Shown: one piece after another, positions 11,519 through 22,919 of the stretch
How positions within the stretch are numbered: position 1 is the stretch's first letter
How the letters are laid out: the number at the start of each line of letters is the position of its first letter
NCBI RefSeq assembly: GCF_023898315.1
Contig: NC_064622.1
Span: 174,116,178 to 174,180,177 of the forward strand
Direction of reading: 5' to 3'
Length of the DNA stretch: 64,000 nt
Source: Schistocerca nitens
Lineage: Eukaryota > Arthropoda > Insecta > Orthoptera > Acrididae
Made by a program: the position numbers and the translations under genes
The notes under the pieces: model-generated
Told to the model about the DNA's origin: nothing
Database searches by the model: none
The model's input: the letters and a program-made list of their open reading frames with translations, nothing else

Positions 11519-12485
11519 ACAGGATGCCCCAGAGCTGTTGCGACAAAGTTCTAGGGGTTGTAGAGAGCGTCCGATGGGACAATTCGAGGTTAGGAACCCG
11601 TATCCGGAAATGTCATCCAACGAAGTTCCAGAGCGTCGAAGCTATAGGAGCCGGCGCCTGCCACTGTGCGGCCCCTGCTGCAACAAACGTGACTTCATAC
11701 GCTCACGCACCGTAGGTGGAATGTCTCGAAATATTGTTTGTTATCCAGTGATTGCCTCAATCGTCTGGGGAGACGATGGAGCTACCAGGCGCGTAGAAAG
11801 GACTTGTCTCCTATGAATGTGATGCTCTGTGGCTTTAGTGGATGATGGTTTCAGACACGGATTGTCATCCGCAGTTTATTTTTCTCCCGGGCCCTCTAAA
11901 ATCAGTGTACGAAGGAATAATAAACTGCAGATGGTTCAAATGGCTCTGAGCACTATGGGACTTAATATCTGAGGTCATCAGTCCCCTAGAACTTAGAACT
12001 ACTTAAATCTAACTAACTTAAGGACATCACACACATCCATGCCCGAGGCAGGATTCGAACCTGTGACCGTAGCAGTCGCGCGGTTCCGGACTAAAGTGAC
12101 TAGAACCGCTCGGCCACCGCGGCCGGCCAAACTGCAGAAGGTAACACGTGTTCAAGGCGGCATCCACCGCGGCAACGGAGCATTACATTCACAGGAGACA
12201 ATGCTTGCCTATGCAGCAGGTAGCTCTATCATCTCCACTGACGATCGTGGCAATTAGTTGCTGTCACTGAATAACAAACAACACAGTAGGATGTTCCACC
12301 TACGATCCGTCACGTTTGCTGTCGAAGGGGTGGACTAGCAGCAGGCGCCAGCGTCTACAGCTTTGAGGCTCTGTAGTGTCGTTGGTTCACGTTTCCGGAC
12401 GCGAGTTCCAGTCTTCGATTTGTTTCAGAAGACACCCTCTACAACCCTCCGAAAATTATCGCAACTTTTCTGGAACGACTTGTGT
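11519..12485. mobile_element. Large fold-back element, ~360-bp arms
   Basis: The left arm (11519-11877) and right arm (12129-12485) are diverged inverted copies with landmarks in matching order: gttgcga near the ends, gggttgtagag, cctgc/ggcgcc blocks, a taggtggaa block, gttatccagtga/gtcactgaataac, atgtgatgctc/gagcattacat, and gcagttt at the inner edge. The short spacer holds a SINE (11932-12128). No transposase was seen, so this is a non-autonomous fold-back element. Open frames in the arms (for example 11448-11816) are not recognised as genes. Confidence 0.8.
11932..12128 (-). mobile_element. SINE, family 1, inside a fold-back element
   Basis: A minus-strand copy with B box and the standard 3' end. 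The 10-base duplication aaactgcaga occurs at 11922-11931 and 12129-12138. It inserted close to the centre of the large inverted repeat and is therefore younger than it. Confidence 0.92.
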
Positions 12486-14043
12486 ACACATAAATTATAC
12501 AAATGTCTGTGAATGGACGTATGTCCTGTAGTTAATGCCTTTTTAATGCTGTTTGTACCTTAGGATGGTCAGCTACTTGAGTTAAACAGGTAGCGTTAAT
12601 AAATTAACTTTCGGGCACTATAGCATGCAAGAATGATTAAACAAATATTTAAAACATGTAAATAATGGCCTTCATTAAATTACCATGCAAGTTTCTTGCT
12701 CCATTCTAGGACACCAGTAATCCCTTCCACCCCCCAAATTCTTTAATGAATCAGACTCCCATCTATAAAACATCACATCTCCTGAATGGTGCGTAGTCCA
12801 TTGATGTGACTTTACAGGTAAATTCAGTGGTACATATCGACAGTGTTTCCAAAATGCTTTGCGAATAGAATTAGTTGTAAAAAAAATCTTAACGTAATGC
12901 CTGGTGCTGGAGTTTTACTGTATGAACAGCAAGACTGTAGTAAGAAGTAAACTTTTTTCTTTTCGTTATTTTGTGGAGGGTGCCAGCGACAGAAAGTTTA
13001 TTGAAGGTTTGAAATTGTGTGAAAAGTTAGTATGAAGTGGTTAAATGCTCTCACTCTCAAATACGAGATGAATACAGTTTTGGTAATTAAGAAACACACT
13101 TTGAGGCATGGCGCTTCACGACACGGTTTTTCATTTTAATACTTGACTTATTGTTTAAAGGTTTCAGCCTAAGATTATAATCCTTCATGAGTAGATTATG
13201 ACAGAGTTTTAAATTTTTACATTCGGTAAATAATTACGTGAAACATTGCTAGTCGAATTGTTGTTCCCCCCTGGGAGTCGTTAGATAGGCAACCTGCAGT
13301 TTGAAATGTGCGCCGTTTTAGATATTTATTAAGTTAAATAAGAAAATAGACGGCAATTTAATGCAAGGTAAGTAGAACAAATACAAAATAAAATTTCTGT
13401 GAGCGGAGTTGGGGCCCGCGCAGTAGATTTATCAAGAAACTGTCGACATAAAACCAAGAAAGTGTTTCATATTAATATGTAATTTAGCTACTAATGTATT
13501 TAAAACAGTGGTTGAACAAAGTAATAAAAAGATCACAGAACAGATAAAGCCTAATTTTAGACTGTGGTTGGTCGTTCTATGCCCGATGGGAAAGCTATAT
13601 GATATCTTTGGGTCGTTTCTCCATTTCGTTTTCGACATTGCCATACCTCTCGCATTCTTTCTGGATTGGCCTTTTTAGACTTTTTGAATTCCTCTCGACG
13701 TGAGCTTTCCTCTGACTTGCATTTTCTGTAATTCCGAGCGTATTTAATACAGATTTTCAATTACATTCTGGGGAATATTTTTATTGCGTAGCTTTGGGCA
13801 CTTGTAGGACTCTGTAACTTTTCAGGATGACACTCGAATAACATTCATAGCTTCACGCTACCCATATTTGTAACTTTACACAGAACTAATTCGTGACAAT
13901 CACGCCCCCAGTGCTTAATTTCTAAAATTTTGGCTGCTGAAACGCAACTCTTCAAGCATACAACCCCCCCCCCCCCTCACCACCACCAAACCACCAACAA
14001 CCCAACCTTAATAATTACAATTTCCGATTTCTGAAAGCTTGTG
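12486..14043. other. No recognised feature; C-rich run near 13966
   Basis: AT-rich DNA with a C homopolymer near 13966-13976 followed by CAC/CAA-rich bases. A minus frame at 13557-13760 contains ERMREVWQCRK, resembling the C-terminal repeat of the LINE at 24356-27811; it is too short to claim homology. Confidence 0.4.
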
Positions 14044-14055
14044 GTAATACTTACA

Positions 14056-14253
14056 AATTGTTCAAATAGCTCTAAGCACTATGGGACGTAACATCTGACG
14101 TCATCAGTTTCCTAGACTTAGAACTACTTAAACCTAACTAACCTAAGGACATCACACACATCCATGCCCGAGGCAGGATTCGCACCTGCGACAGTAGCAG
14201 CAGCGCTGTCCCGGACTGAAGCGCCTAGAACCGCTCGGCGACAAAGGCCGGCT
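14056..14253 (-). mobile_element. SINE, family 1 (diverged)
   Basis: A minus-strand copy with several substitutions in the B box and 3' end. The 12-base target duplication gtaatacttaca is intact at 14044-14055 and 14254-14265. Confidence 0.9.
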
Positions 14254-14265
14254 GTAATACTTACA

Positions 14266-15829
14266 GCTCAGGTTCTTAAAACATGATTTCCTAGAATCAA
14301 AACAATAAAGCCACAAGATATAAATAAACGACAGGTGGTAACGTCTGTCCCTTCAGCAGTCACTTTGCTTCCTAGTTCTGCTCGACACAATTTGGCAGAA
14401 GTCGGTAGTCTTCGTGACTATGACGTAATGTTTTCAACTGCTGCCACCCGCAACGTTGAAACAGTTGCACTGTAGCTGCTCAGTAAACGTGTGTCTAGTA
14501 TTAATTAACAAAGCATTTAGCGATGAATGATAATGATGACGTTCCTGGCCCATCGGGGTCATATACAATTCAGACTTTTTCGTTGGATAGGAATATTGCG
14601 TTATTATAGACAATGGGAAAGCGATTAGTGCTGTTTTAATAACAATTCTGACAGAAACTAGCAACAAACACGTGGCCTAATAATTGGTACATTATTGCCG
14701 TGACAACAGTGTTCCTTCTGCTGGGTGTCGTGAATTTAGGTAGACATGTACGTGCAGTAGGCGAGACTTTGTCCTACCTGGTCTTTCATGACGTCGCTGC
14801 TGGACATCCGTTGTATTGGAGAATGGCACGAACCTAGTCTGGAACTATTCTAAAGACGTGGTATGACAAAGAGCTGCAATGTTTCATTTGCTTTAGAAAA
14901 TGAAGGATCTGTGTTCCACTTTTATGAAATAATAAAATAGGAAGGAAATTATGGATAACAAAAGGAAATAAAAACTTAAAAATTCATTCATAGTGTACAA
15001 TAAAATCATAAACCAGCTGATCTGGTGTCTGTGTACCTTTATCTGCTTGCAGCCCTTTAATATGGACAAATTAACGCGAGAAATAGAGTTCTTCAGCCTC
15101 GCTTTTCACCCTTTACCACTGTCTATCCGTAATATTGGTATGTTACCCGATTACAACATGGTTTTTGAGCAGAGTTTCAAAAAATTAGAATCAGTAGGAG
15201 ATTATTGGTGATTTTGTGGTGTATCCAACTACTTACCACTTGTCGAGAATAGCAATGAACGATGAAGGGACTAAGTTTATTTTACTTGCCTGTTTAATTT
15301 AATATTTTGATTTAGTGTGTCCTGAAACTGAATGAGTTTAAATTTATCAGTCTTTGTTCCACTTCGCCCTTAATTACAGGAAATAATAGGAATAAAAATC
15401 CCGAAAATCGGTTATTTCAGATATGGGTTATTTCTAGCGGTGTTAAGAGACAGGTTAAACTGGCTTGGAAGAAAACCGATATATCCGGAAATCGGTTGTT
15501 TCATCGATTATCACCACCCTAAGTTGGATACGTACAGCTGAAAACTGCAATGCATGAAAAAGTCTACAGAAGTCCTTTATCCAGAAAGAGAGTGATTCAT
15601 GATGATGCTGACTCATGTTTAGGAAGCTCGCAATTCGGAAGCGGCGTTCTTCTTCAACGTCTCTTTTTTATTTTCAACCTAGATCTGTTTATTGTTGTGT
15701 GAGTGTTACGGGGATATAACTGCCCGAAATCATTTACGTGATACCACACTCACAGGAGCAATTCTACAACAGTTACAACAAGTGTCTGCCTCTTTTTCTT
15801 TTTATGACTTGAGTGCAGCGCTCATTTCG
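14266..15829. other. No recognised feature
   Basis: AT-rich DNA. A partial direct repeat of an aaatcggttatttc-like motif occurs near 15402 and 15494. No domain-bearing frame was recognised. Confidence 0.45.
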
Positions 15830-16460
15830 TGTTCCGCCTCTCGTCCGCCGCTCGACGGAACAATGGAAATATAAGCAAACAAAATAATCGAGGAAGGCGG
15901 CAGAGGAATTCGGTGTTTACGCGAATGAGCCACAAATTTCTTAAATGCTGCGCATTCCGCCCGCCGGAGGCACGGCCGAATGAGATGGTGTAGCGCGTTT
16001 TTGCGGCGCGGTTTTTCGCGCCATCCGCTCCGGTGGACGCGTGCTGGCCGCACCGCGAATGCCTCGTCCCTCTTTTTCTGCCGGCCCCGGCTTCCCACTC
16101 GCAACAGATACGCCGCAAATTACCGCCGCGCTATCCCTACACCTGTTTGCCGCGATACGCGCCACCGTCGGCGGCGGACGCCGGTCGCCGCTCCACCGAG
16201 CTGTCTCTTTTTTCCCGAGCTTCCCTCTTCCTGCCCCCTCCCCCTCCCACCTGGGTCCGCTATCGCTGGGCGTCGTTTTTGTTTGGCTGCTAAGAGGCGC
16301 GTAAATCGTCGGAGATATGCGCGGCGCGTTAATTGATTTCGTCTGCAGCGCGGCTCTACATCAGTTTCATTTACATTCACGCCCGGGGCTGGGCCAGTCT
16401 TTACGCGTGACGCTGCGAGCCGCCTTCCCCCGACAGCAAGGCGCGAGGGAGTCGTGTGTT
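15830..16460. other. CpG-rich island, candidate promoter or 5' region
   Basis: A sharply bounded block rich in CpG and CCG/GCG within AT-rich DNA. Overlapping open frames on both strands (60-140 codons) reflect a low stop-codon frequency and not a conserved protein; none shows a domain. Unlike the repeats around it, I do not recognise it as a transposable element. A host promoter or first exon is the most plausible biological reading, but this is inference. Confidence 0.45.
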
Positions 16461-16939
16461 GCGATCTCTCTGCACATTTAGGGACACATTCTTCTCCGTC
16501 ATCATCAAGTACTACGCCCTTTGATCTCTTCCGCCTCAGCATTGTTCACACAATCTCCTTAAGGGACGTCCAACGTTTGTCTTTCCTTTTGGGGTATATA
16601 GTACTGCAGCGTTACATATTCTCTTATTAGACATACGTTGAACATGGTCTTTCCAATTCAATTTCTATGTTTCAGTTATAGTTGTAATGGGTTCTGCATT
16701 TAATTATTGTCTAATAACTGTGCTACTTTTACGGTCCAGTAATGAATATCTCACTACAAAGTGGAGAGGAACTCCATCGCTGATGAATCGACTTGTCGCA
16801 ATTGCTCTAACGTTAGCGTCCAACATCAGCTATCATGCGACAGCAAAGGTAAGTCTATTACTCTCTTAAGTTTAATTAAGGAATATCGCACTTTAGTGCG
16901 GCTTTACACTGTCGCACGAACGACAAAGAAACAGCCACA
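16461..16939. other. No recognised feature
   Basis: Transition from the CpG-rich block to the LINE; nothing identifiable. Confidence 0.45.
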
Positions 16940-18530
16940 GAAATAAATGACCAAGGGAAAAAGGAGCACCTAAAATCGTTCAGCAGAAGGAAGGCCACTG
17001 GATCTGACGGGATACCAATTCCAATCTACACAGAGTACGCGAAATAAATTGCCTCTTTTCTAACAGCAGTTCACAGTAGGTCTCTAGAAGAGCTAAGTGT
17101 TCCTAATGGTTGGAAAAATGCACAGACCATTCCAGTTTTCGAGAAGACTCTTTGATCACACGAAGACAACTATAGATTTATTCCTCTGAAGTCGGTGTGC
17201 TGTAGATTTTTGAGGCATCTAAGAGGTTCACGTATTACGAGATTTCTGAAAAGCGAAAATCTCCTCTACAGGAACCAACATTGGTTCCGAAATGAACGAT
17301 CTTGTGAAACCCGGCTTGCTTTGTTCGTCCGCAGGAGCTACAAAGCAGTAGATACAGGCACCCAGGTAGGTACCGTATTCCTTGGCTTCCGTAAGGCGTT
17401 CGAAGTAATAAGTGCTATCGACCGGGGATGTCGAATTGATTCCATATTTTTAGATTCCCAGAAGGCTTTCGACACCGTTCTTCACAAGCGTCTTCTAACC
17501 AAACTGCGTGCCTATGCAGTATCGCCTCAGTTGTGCGACTGGATTCGTGATTTCCTGTCAGAAAGGTCACAGTTCGTAGTAATAGACTGAAAGTCATCGA
17601 GTACAACAAAATTAATATCCGGCGTTCCCCAAGGAAGTATTATAGGCCCTCTATTGTTCCTGATCTATATTAACGACATAGGAGACAATCTGAGTAGCCG
17701 TCTTGGATTGTTTGCAGATGATGCTGTCATTTACCGTCTTGTAAAGTCATCAGATGATCAAAACGACCTGCAAAATGATTTAGATAAGATATCTGTATGG
17801 TGCGAAAAGTGCCAATTGGCCCTGAATAACGAGAAGTGTGAAGTTATTCATACGAGTACTAAAAGAAATCAGATAAATTTCAAATACGCGATAAGTCACT
17901 CAGATCTGAAAGCTGTAAATTCAACTACATACTTAGGGATTACAATTACAAATAACCTAAATTGGAACGATCACGTAGATAATATTGTGGGTAGAGCAAA
18001 CCAAAGACTGCGATTCATTGGCAGAACACTTAGAAGGTGCAACAAGTCTACTAAAGAGACTACTTACACCACACTTGTCCGCCCTATTCTGGAGTATTGC
18101 TGTGCGGTGTGGGATCCGTTTCAGGTTGGACTGACGGATGACAGCAAAGAAGTACAAAGAAGGGCAGCTCATTTTGTATTATCGCGAAATAGGGGAGATA
18201 GTGTCACAGATATGATACGTGAATTGGAGTGGCAATCATTAAAACAAAGGCGTTTTTCGTTGCGACGGGATCTTCTCATGAAATTTCAATCACCAGTTAT
18301 CTCCTCCGATTGCGAAAACATTCTGTTGGCACGCACCTACATAGGGAGAAATGATCATCTCGATCAAATAAGAGAAATCACGGCTCGCACAGAAAAATTT
18401 AAGTGCTCGTTTTTCCCGCGTGCCGTTCGAGAGTGGAACAGTAGAGAGACAGCTTGAAGGTGGTTCATTGAACCCTCTGCCAGGAACTTTATTGTGAATA
18501 GCAGAGTAATCACGTAGATGTAGATACAAT
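16940..18530 (+). mobile_element. CR1-like LINE, 5'-truncated, reverse transcriptase nearly continuous
   Basis: A non-LTR retrotransposon of the jockey/CR1 group; its product would copy element RNA into nicked DNA. An upstream degenerate part contains KSFSRRKATGSDGIPIP. From 17195 to 18457 one frame is open except for a single TGA at 17588-17590. Motifs in order: FLDSQKAFDTVLHKRL (catalytic Asp of motif A), GVPQGSIIGPLLFLIYINDI, LGLFADDAVIY (catalytic Asp pair), TTYLGITI, VRPILEYCCAVWDPF. The 3' end has atcacgtagatgtagata, the short-repeat terminus typical of this family. A preceding TVFLGFRKAFE resembles motif A and may be a small internal duplication. Inactive as it stands. Confidence 0.9.
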
Positions 18531-18727
18531 TCCGCGCTGCCGCCTACTGAACAAAATAAGAGCGTGCGAAAGTTGTGTGATTGTTTCTGCCAAACAGAAC
18601 ACCGTCATCAGACGTGGAAAGAAGTCATCAGACGTAAAATTTACTTCCAGTGTGCCCCAAGAGACTGTTTGAGGACCATTACTATTCATAACATAACAGA
18701 TGACCTACTAGATTCACAACTACTTAC

Positions 18728-19102
18728 ATACTCCGTAAGCCAGTGTACTGTACTTGGCGGAGGGTACCACATACCATTACAACTCATTTCCTTTCCTGTC
18801 TTTGTGGCCCTTACGTGAAATGTACGTTGGCGGCAGTACAATCGTTTTGCAGTCGACCTCAAAGTTCCTTCAGTAGTGCCTCGCGAAACGTACGTCGTCT
18901 TCAAGGGATACCCATTTGAGTTCACGTAGCATCTCCGTAATACTCGTGTGCCGATCGAACATACCAGTAACAAATCTACCAGAACACATCTGAACTGCAT
19001 AGATGTCTTCCTTTAATCCGATCGTGTGGAGATTCAAAACGTTCGAACAGCGCCGAAGAATGGGTTGTGTTAACGTTCTATACGCCGTCTCCTTTATAGT
19101 CG
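18728..19102 (-). pseudogene. CR1-like LINE 3' fragment
   Basis: The minus strand encodes IKETAYRTLTQPILRRCSNV and ITEMLRELKWVSLEDDVRFA, which align with the post-catalytic region of CR1-type LINEs. It ends in a conserved untranslated tail containing ctccgccaagtacagt. It belongs to a different subfamily from the copy at 16940. The right edge meets a possible hAT terminus at 19111. Confidence 0.75.
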
Positions 19103-19246
19103 ATGTACACCACGGGTGGCCAAAGTTTCGGCTAGCGCGCAATGCACGGGCCCGTGTGAAAGCTCTGAGATTCGCTTCACATTTCCCCCACCGCCAAACG
19201 GCGCTGTAAGCTGTAAGATAGGAGATTAGCGAACGCGCCGTATTTA

Positions 19247-21043
19247 CACTGATGAGCCAAAACATTACGACTACCTGCTTTATAGCTTTTTTGTCCGTCT
19301 TTGGAACGAAATACATCACTCATTCTGCGTATCAGGGATCCGACGGTTTGTTGATAGGCCTGTGGAGGTAAGTGGCGTCAGATTTCTACGCACAGGTCAT
19401 GTAATTCGAGTAAATAACAGGCCGCTGATTTGCGTACGTGGTGATGGTGCCCGATAGCGACCCAGACGGGCTCCATAGTATTTCTATCAGGCGAATTTGT
19501 TCGCAGAGAGATCAAAGTGAGTTCATCTAATGCTCCTCAAACCACTGTTGCTCAGTTCTGTCTCGGATACACTGACAGTGCTGAAAGATGACATCGATTT
19601 CGGGGAAGACATCAAGCGTGAAGGGATACAGATGGTTCACAGCTGTCAGTGTGTCTCCGATTACTACCACAATTCCAATGCAAGACCAGGAGAATGCCTC
19701 GCATTTCACTGCTCACACCAGTCTGTGACCATGGACCGCTGCACATTTAGATCCGCCGCTCATCTCGATGACGGCGTTTGTGGAGGCGACCATCGACCTA
19801 GTACAGCAAAAATGCGGTTCACCCGAATTGTCGACAGGTTTCTATTGATCGACTGTCGAGTCCAGATGGTCCCGTGACCACTGCAATCGTAATTGATATG
19901 TCGTTGGGTGAACATGTGACCACGTAGGGGTGGTCTGCTGCGGATCTCCACGTTCAACCGTGTACGATGAACGGTGTGCTCCGGAACACTTGTGCGTAAA
20001 CCAGCATTGCGCTCTTTCGGCAGAGTTGCCACAGATCACTATCTATCCTACTTTACAGAGCAGACAAGCCTCCGTATCCCACATTCTGTGAAGAATCGTG
20101 GACGTCCAACCATTTAGCGCCTACTGGTAGTATCACTGTCTTTGAAACTTCCTGGCAGATTAAAACTGTGTGCCCGACCGAGACTCGAACTCGGGACCTT
20201 TGACTTTCGCGGGCAAGTGCTCTACCATCTGAGCTACCGAAGCACGAGTCACGCCCGGTACTCACAGCTTTACTTCTGCCAGTATCCGTCTCCTACCTTC
20301 CGAAGCACGAGTCACGCCCGGTACTCACAGCTTTACTTCTGCCAGTATCCGTCTCCTACCTTCCAAACTTTACAGAAGCTCTTCTGCGAACCGTGGAGAA
20401 CTAGCGCACACTCCGCTGCAGAGTGAAAAACTCATTCTGGAAACATCCCCCAGGCTGTGGCTAAGCCATGTCTCCGCAGTATCCCTTCATTCAGGAGTGC
20501 TAGTTCTGCACGGTTCGCAGGAGAGCTTCTGTAAAGTTTGGAAGGTAGGAGATGGATACTGGCAGAAGTAAAGCTGTGAGTACCGGGCGTGAGTCGTGCT
20601 TCGGTAGCTCAGATGGTAGAGCACTTGCCCGCGAAAGGCAAAGGTCCCGAGTTCGAGTCTCGGTCGGGCACACAGTTTTAATCTGCCAGGAAGTTTCATA
20701 TCAGCGCACACTCCGCTGCAGAGTGAAAATCTCATTCTGGAAACATCACTGTCTTTGTACCTCTTTGCGTAGATGCTCACGACAGAAGCACGTGAACATT
20801 CCATCACTTCGCCGTCTTCGTGATACTCTTCCATAGGCTTTGCTTAATAATAACCTGTCCTATGACAAAGTCGCCTACCTCAATGGACTTCTCCATTTGC
20901 AGCCCATATCTTCGCTAGGGTGATCTTCCGTCCGTGTCTGCTGCGCTTAAATACTTTTATTGCCGCGTCACGTGTCTGCAATGCCAGCAGGCGGCATCCA
21001 ACGTAGCGGTGGACAGTGGTCATAATGTTTTGACTTATCAGTG
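19247..21043. mobile_element. Tc1-like element, non-coding relic, carrying a fold-back insertion
   Basis: Terminal inverted repeats start cactgatgagccaaaacatt on the left and mirror on the right (21018-21043), each flanked by the TA dinucleotide (19245-19246 and 21044-21045), as expected for Tc1/mariner integration. Without the nested 20145-20744 element the length is near 1.2 kb. I see no intact transposase; short frames (19530-19877 and the reverse strand) are decayed. A similar left end recurs at 63007. Confidence 0.85.
20145..20744. mobile_element. Fold-back element carrying tRNA-like arms
   Basis: The left arm (20145 to about 20395) and right arm (about 20505-20695) are inverted copies. 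Each contains a tRNA-like body with an A box (ggtagctcagatggtagagc) and a B box (gagttcgagtctcgg), on the minus strand on the left and the plus strand on the right. The 13-base target duplication atcactgtctttg is at 20132-20144 and 20745-20757. Within the left arm a 63-base unit is tandemly duplicated without mismatch (20238-20300, 20301-20363). The acceptor stem does not pair, so these are not tRNA genes. Confidence 0.9.
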
Positions 21044-21299
21044 TAAATGGCAGTGCAGTCGTACTGCACAGGACTTGTTTTTATGTTTCACATTTCTCAA
21101 CAACGTAGATCACAAACAAGGCAAGTATAAATTAACTACATGTGGCGTGCTGAAGAAATAACATAATCTGTATCTGGTGAAACTGTCGGCATACAGACAG
21201 AGCAATTTCACAGAATTTCGCACTCAAGTTGCCAAGTAATCGTGACTTGTCTAGTTTTATAGCCGAAAAAAGATCTTTGACACAAATATGTCGATCTAA

Positions 21300-22080
21300 A
21301 TATTGTATCACTTTTGCAACCTCGTTATGGAGACGTCCGATCTGCCTGGGAAAAGCAATGTAGACGTACTGGACAGTTTTAACGTAAATAGATTTTTAAT
21401 TAATACTGGAATTACCTTGAAGGAAATTAGTTACGTCTGCACATGCACAGGGGCGCTTTCAACTGAAACGGCGAACGCTTTCGAAAACAGCTCGAAAATA
21501 GATGTAAGACTGGCAGTGTCCACAAAACCTTCATTAAGTTATCGTTGTAATTCTTGCAATGCCACCATAAATTCGTCAAACCTGGATATCTTTTTTAACG
21601 TCAGTCGGCTTAGGGAACTGGAGTGTCTTTGTCAGAATGTGTCCCTTTTACAACGTGATTTTCTTTTTAAATGCATCCCCATCAAATCACAAAGAAGTTA
21701 CCTTGCAATGTGTTACTGCGTTCCGTCAGGTCCACTTAAAATGCGAAGTCTGTAATCCATTCCAGACGTTCTAATTTTGTTTCCTGCACTCGATTTTTCT
21801 TCATCAATTTAACAACGAGAGATTTAAATCGAAAAATCGTTCCAGGCATGTCCCTCCACTTAACCAACGCACTTAGTAGTAATATATATGAAGTCTCGAT
21901 ACTCTTCGTTCATTTCCACTGTAAACTGTTGCAACTGAAAAATTGAATAATAGATGTGACTTCAGAAATTTAACTATTCGTACCATCAATTTCTTAATGT
22001 GATCCATGCCTGCGAATTTAGCACAAAGTGCTTCTCGATGTACAGAACAATGAACACCATCCGTCAATCGTTGTACTTTT
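21300..22080 (-). pseudogene. hAT-family transposase relic (GTF2IRD2/ZBED5-like)
   Basis: The minus strand holds an open segment (22067-21873) beginning with DGVHCSVHREALCAKFAGMD and continuing with VRIVKFLKS, which resembles the conserved H-REALC segment of hAT transposases domesticated as ZBED5 and GTF2IRD2. Further on, near 21430-21500, SKAFAVSVESAPVHVQT followed by a stop and LISFK matches the 'pF-v--e-aP--lQ-eLi-lq' region. Multiple stops and shifts show decay. The 150-codon plus-strand frame at 21303-21755 is antisense to this relic and not a gene. Confidence 0.7.
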
Positions 22081-22561
22081 TACTTCTTATATTGTGATCT
22101 AAAAGTTCAAATTCTTTCTGCACGGTAGTACAATGTCGTTTCGTAGTAAATAAGCAGTACCTGTCGCTTACGAGAATTGAGAATTCTCATCCCTCTCTTC
22201 TGTCATTCTCATTCATTTTAATGGACTGCGACGACAGATCGCTACATTGCCTCTTTCTGTTCGTTGGTTGATTTGTGTGGGTTGAAGGGACCAGACTACA
22301 AAGGTGCAAACAGCTATTTGACCTGTGAATATCCTTCATACCACGAATAAACAGCGATGGGTAAACAGCGCTAACATCTCGATTCTGCCGAACTCGAGAT
22401 GTGCCTGCCACAAAATGCCGCACCGCAATGCTAAATGTGGTGTTGCGCTGTTCCGGCTACTTCGGAGAAGGACCGAGAAAAGCAGAGTAACTGGCCCGCC
22501 GGTGACCCGCACACGCTGCACGTGTTACGTTTGACACGCCGTGGCCAGCCCTGATCTACTA

Positions 22562-22919
22562 TTTCCCAAAATTCTCCCAATGAAACGAAGTCAAGCGTTC
22601 GCCGTCCCTATTACCAACCTGACGTTCTCGTTCCATTTTATATCGCTTTACAATGTCACGCTACGTGCTTAATTGATGTGACAGTGTCAAGCTGCATTCG
22701 AGCGGTGCAGGACTGTTTTTCCGACTCATCCACATTAACTTACATTTTTCTACATTTAGTGCAACCACCATTCGCCACACCAACTAGACATTATGTCATT
22801 TTGTATACTCCTACAGGTACGGCGACACCATCCCGTGCAACACAATGTCACCACCATAAAGCTGTAACTTCGGAAGATCCATCAGGCTTTTCACTGATTT
22901 TGCGCCTGTATACAGAGAA
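22562..22919. other. No recognised feature
   Basis: Possibly an upstream part of the following LINE relic, but no motif could be assigned. Confidence 0.35.

Larger units (their letters stand above)
19111..22553 (-). mobile_element. Possible hAT element split by a Tc1-like insertion
   Basis: hAT-type termini cacgggtggcca (19111-19122) and tggccagccctg (22542-22553) are inverted with 10 of 12 matches. The possible 8-base target duplications atgtacac and atctacta match at only 5 of 8. A hAT transposase relic occupies 21300-22080 on the minus strand. Removing the Tc1-like element (19247-21043) leaves about 1.6 kb. The pairing is inference; the transposase relic is better supported than the ends. 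Confidence 0.45.

Noticed and set aside
15802..16542. Several overlapping Arg/Ala/Pro-rich open frames of 74-140 codons
   Set aside because: GC-rich DNA has few stop codons; frames are open on both strands at once, and none has a domain.
20190..20260. Possible tRNA gene (also 20600-20672, 48195-48270, 51830-51892)
   Set aside because: A and B boxes are present, but the acceptor arms do not pair and the sequences lie inside a dispersed element with target duplications. They are tRNA-derived repeats.
21303..21755. 150-codon plus-strand frame, Cys- and Ser-rich, resembling a secreted protein
   Set aside because: It is antisense to a hAT transposase relic whose conserved blocks are on the minus strand.
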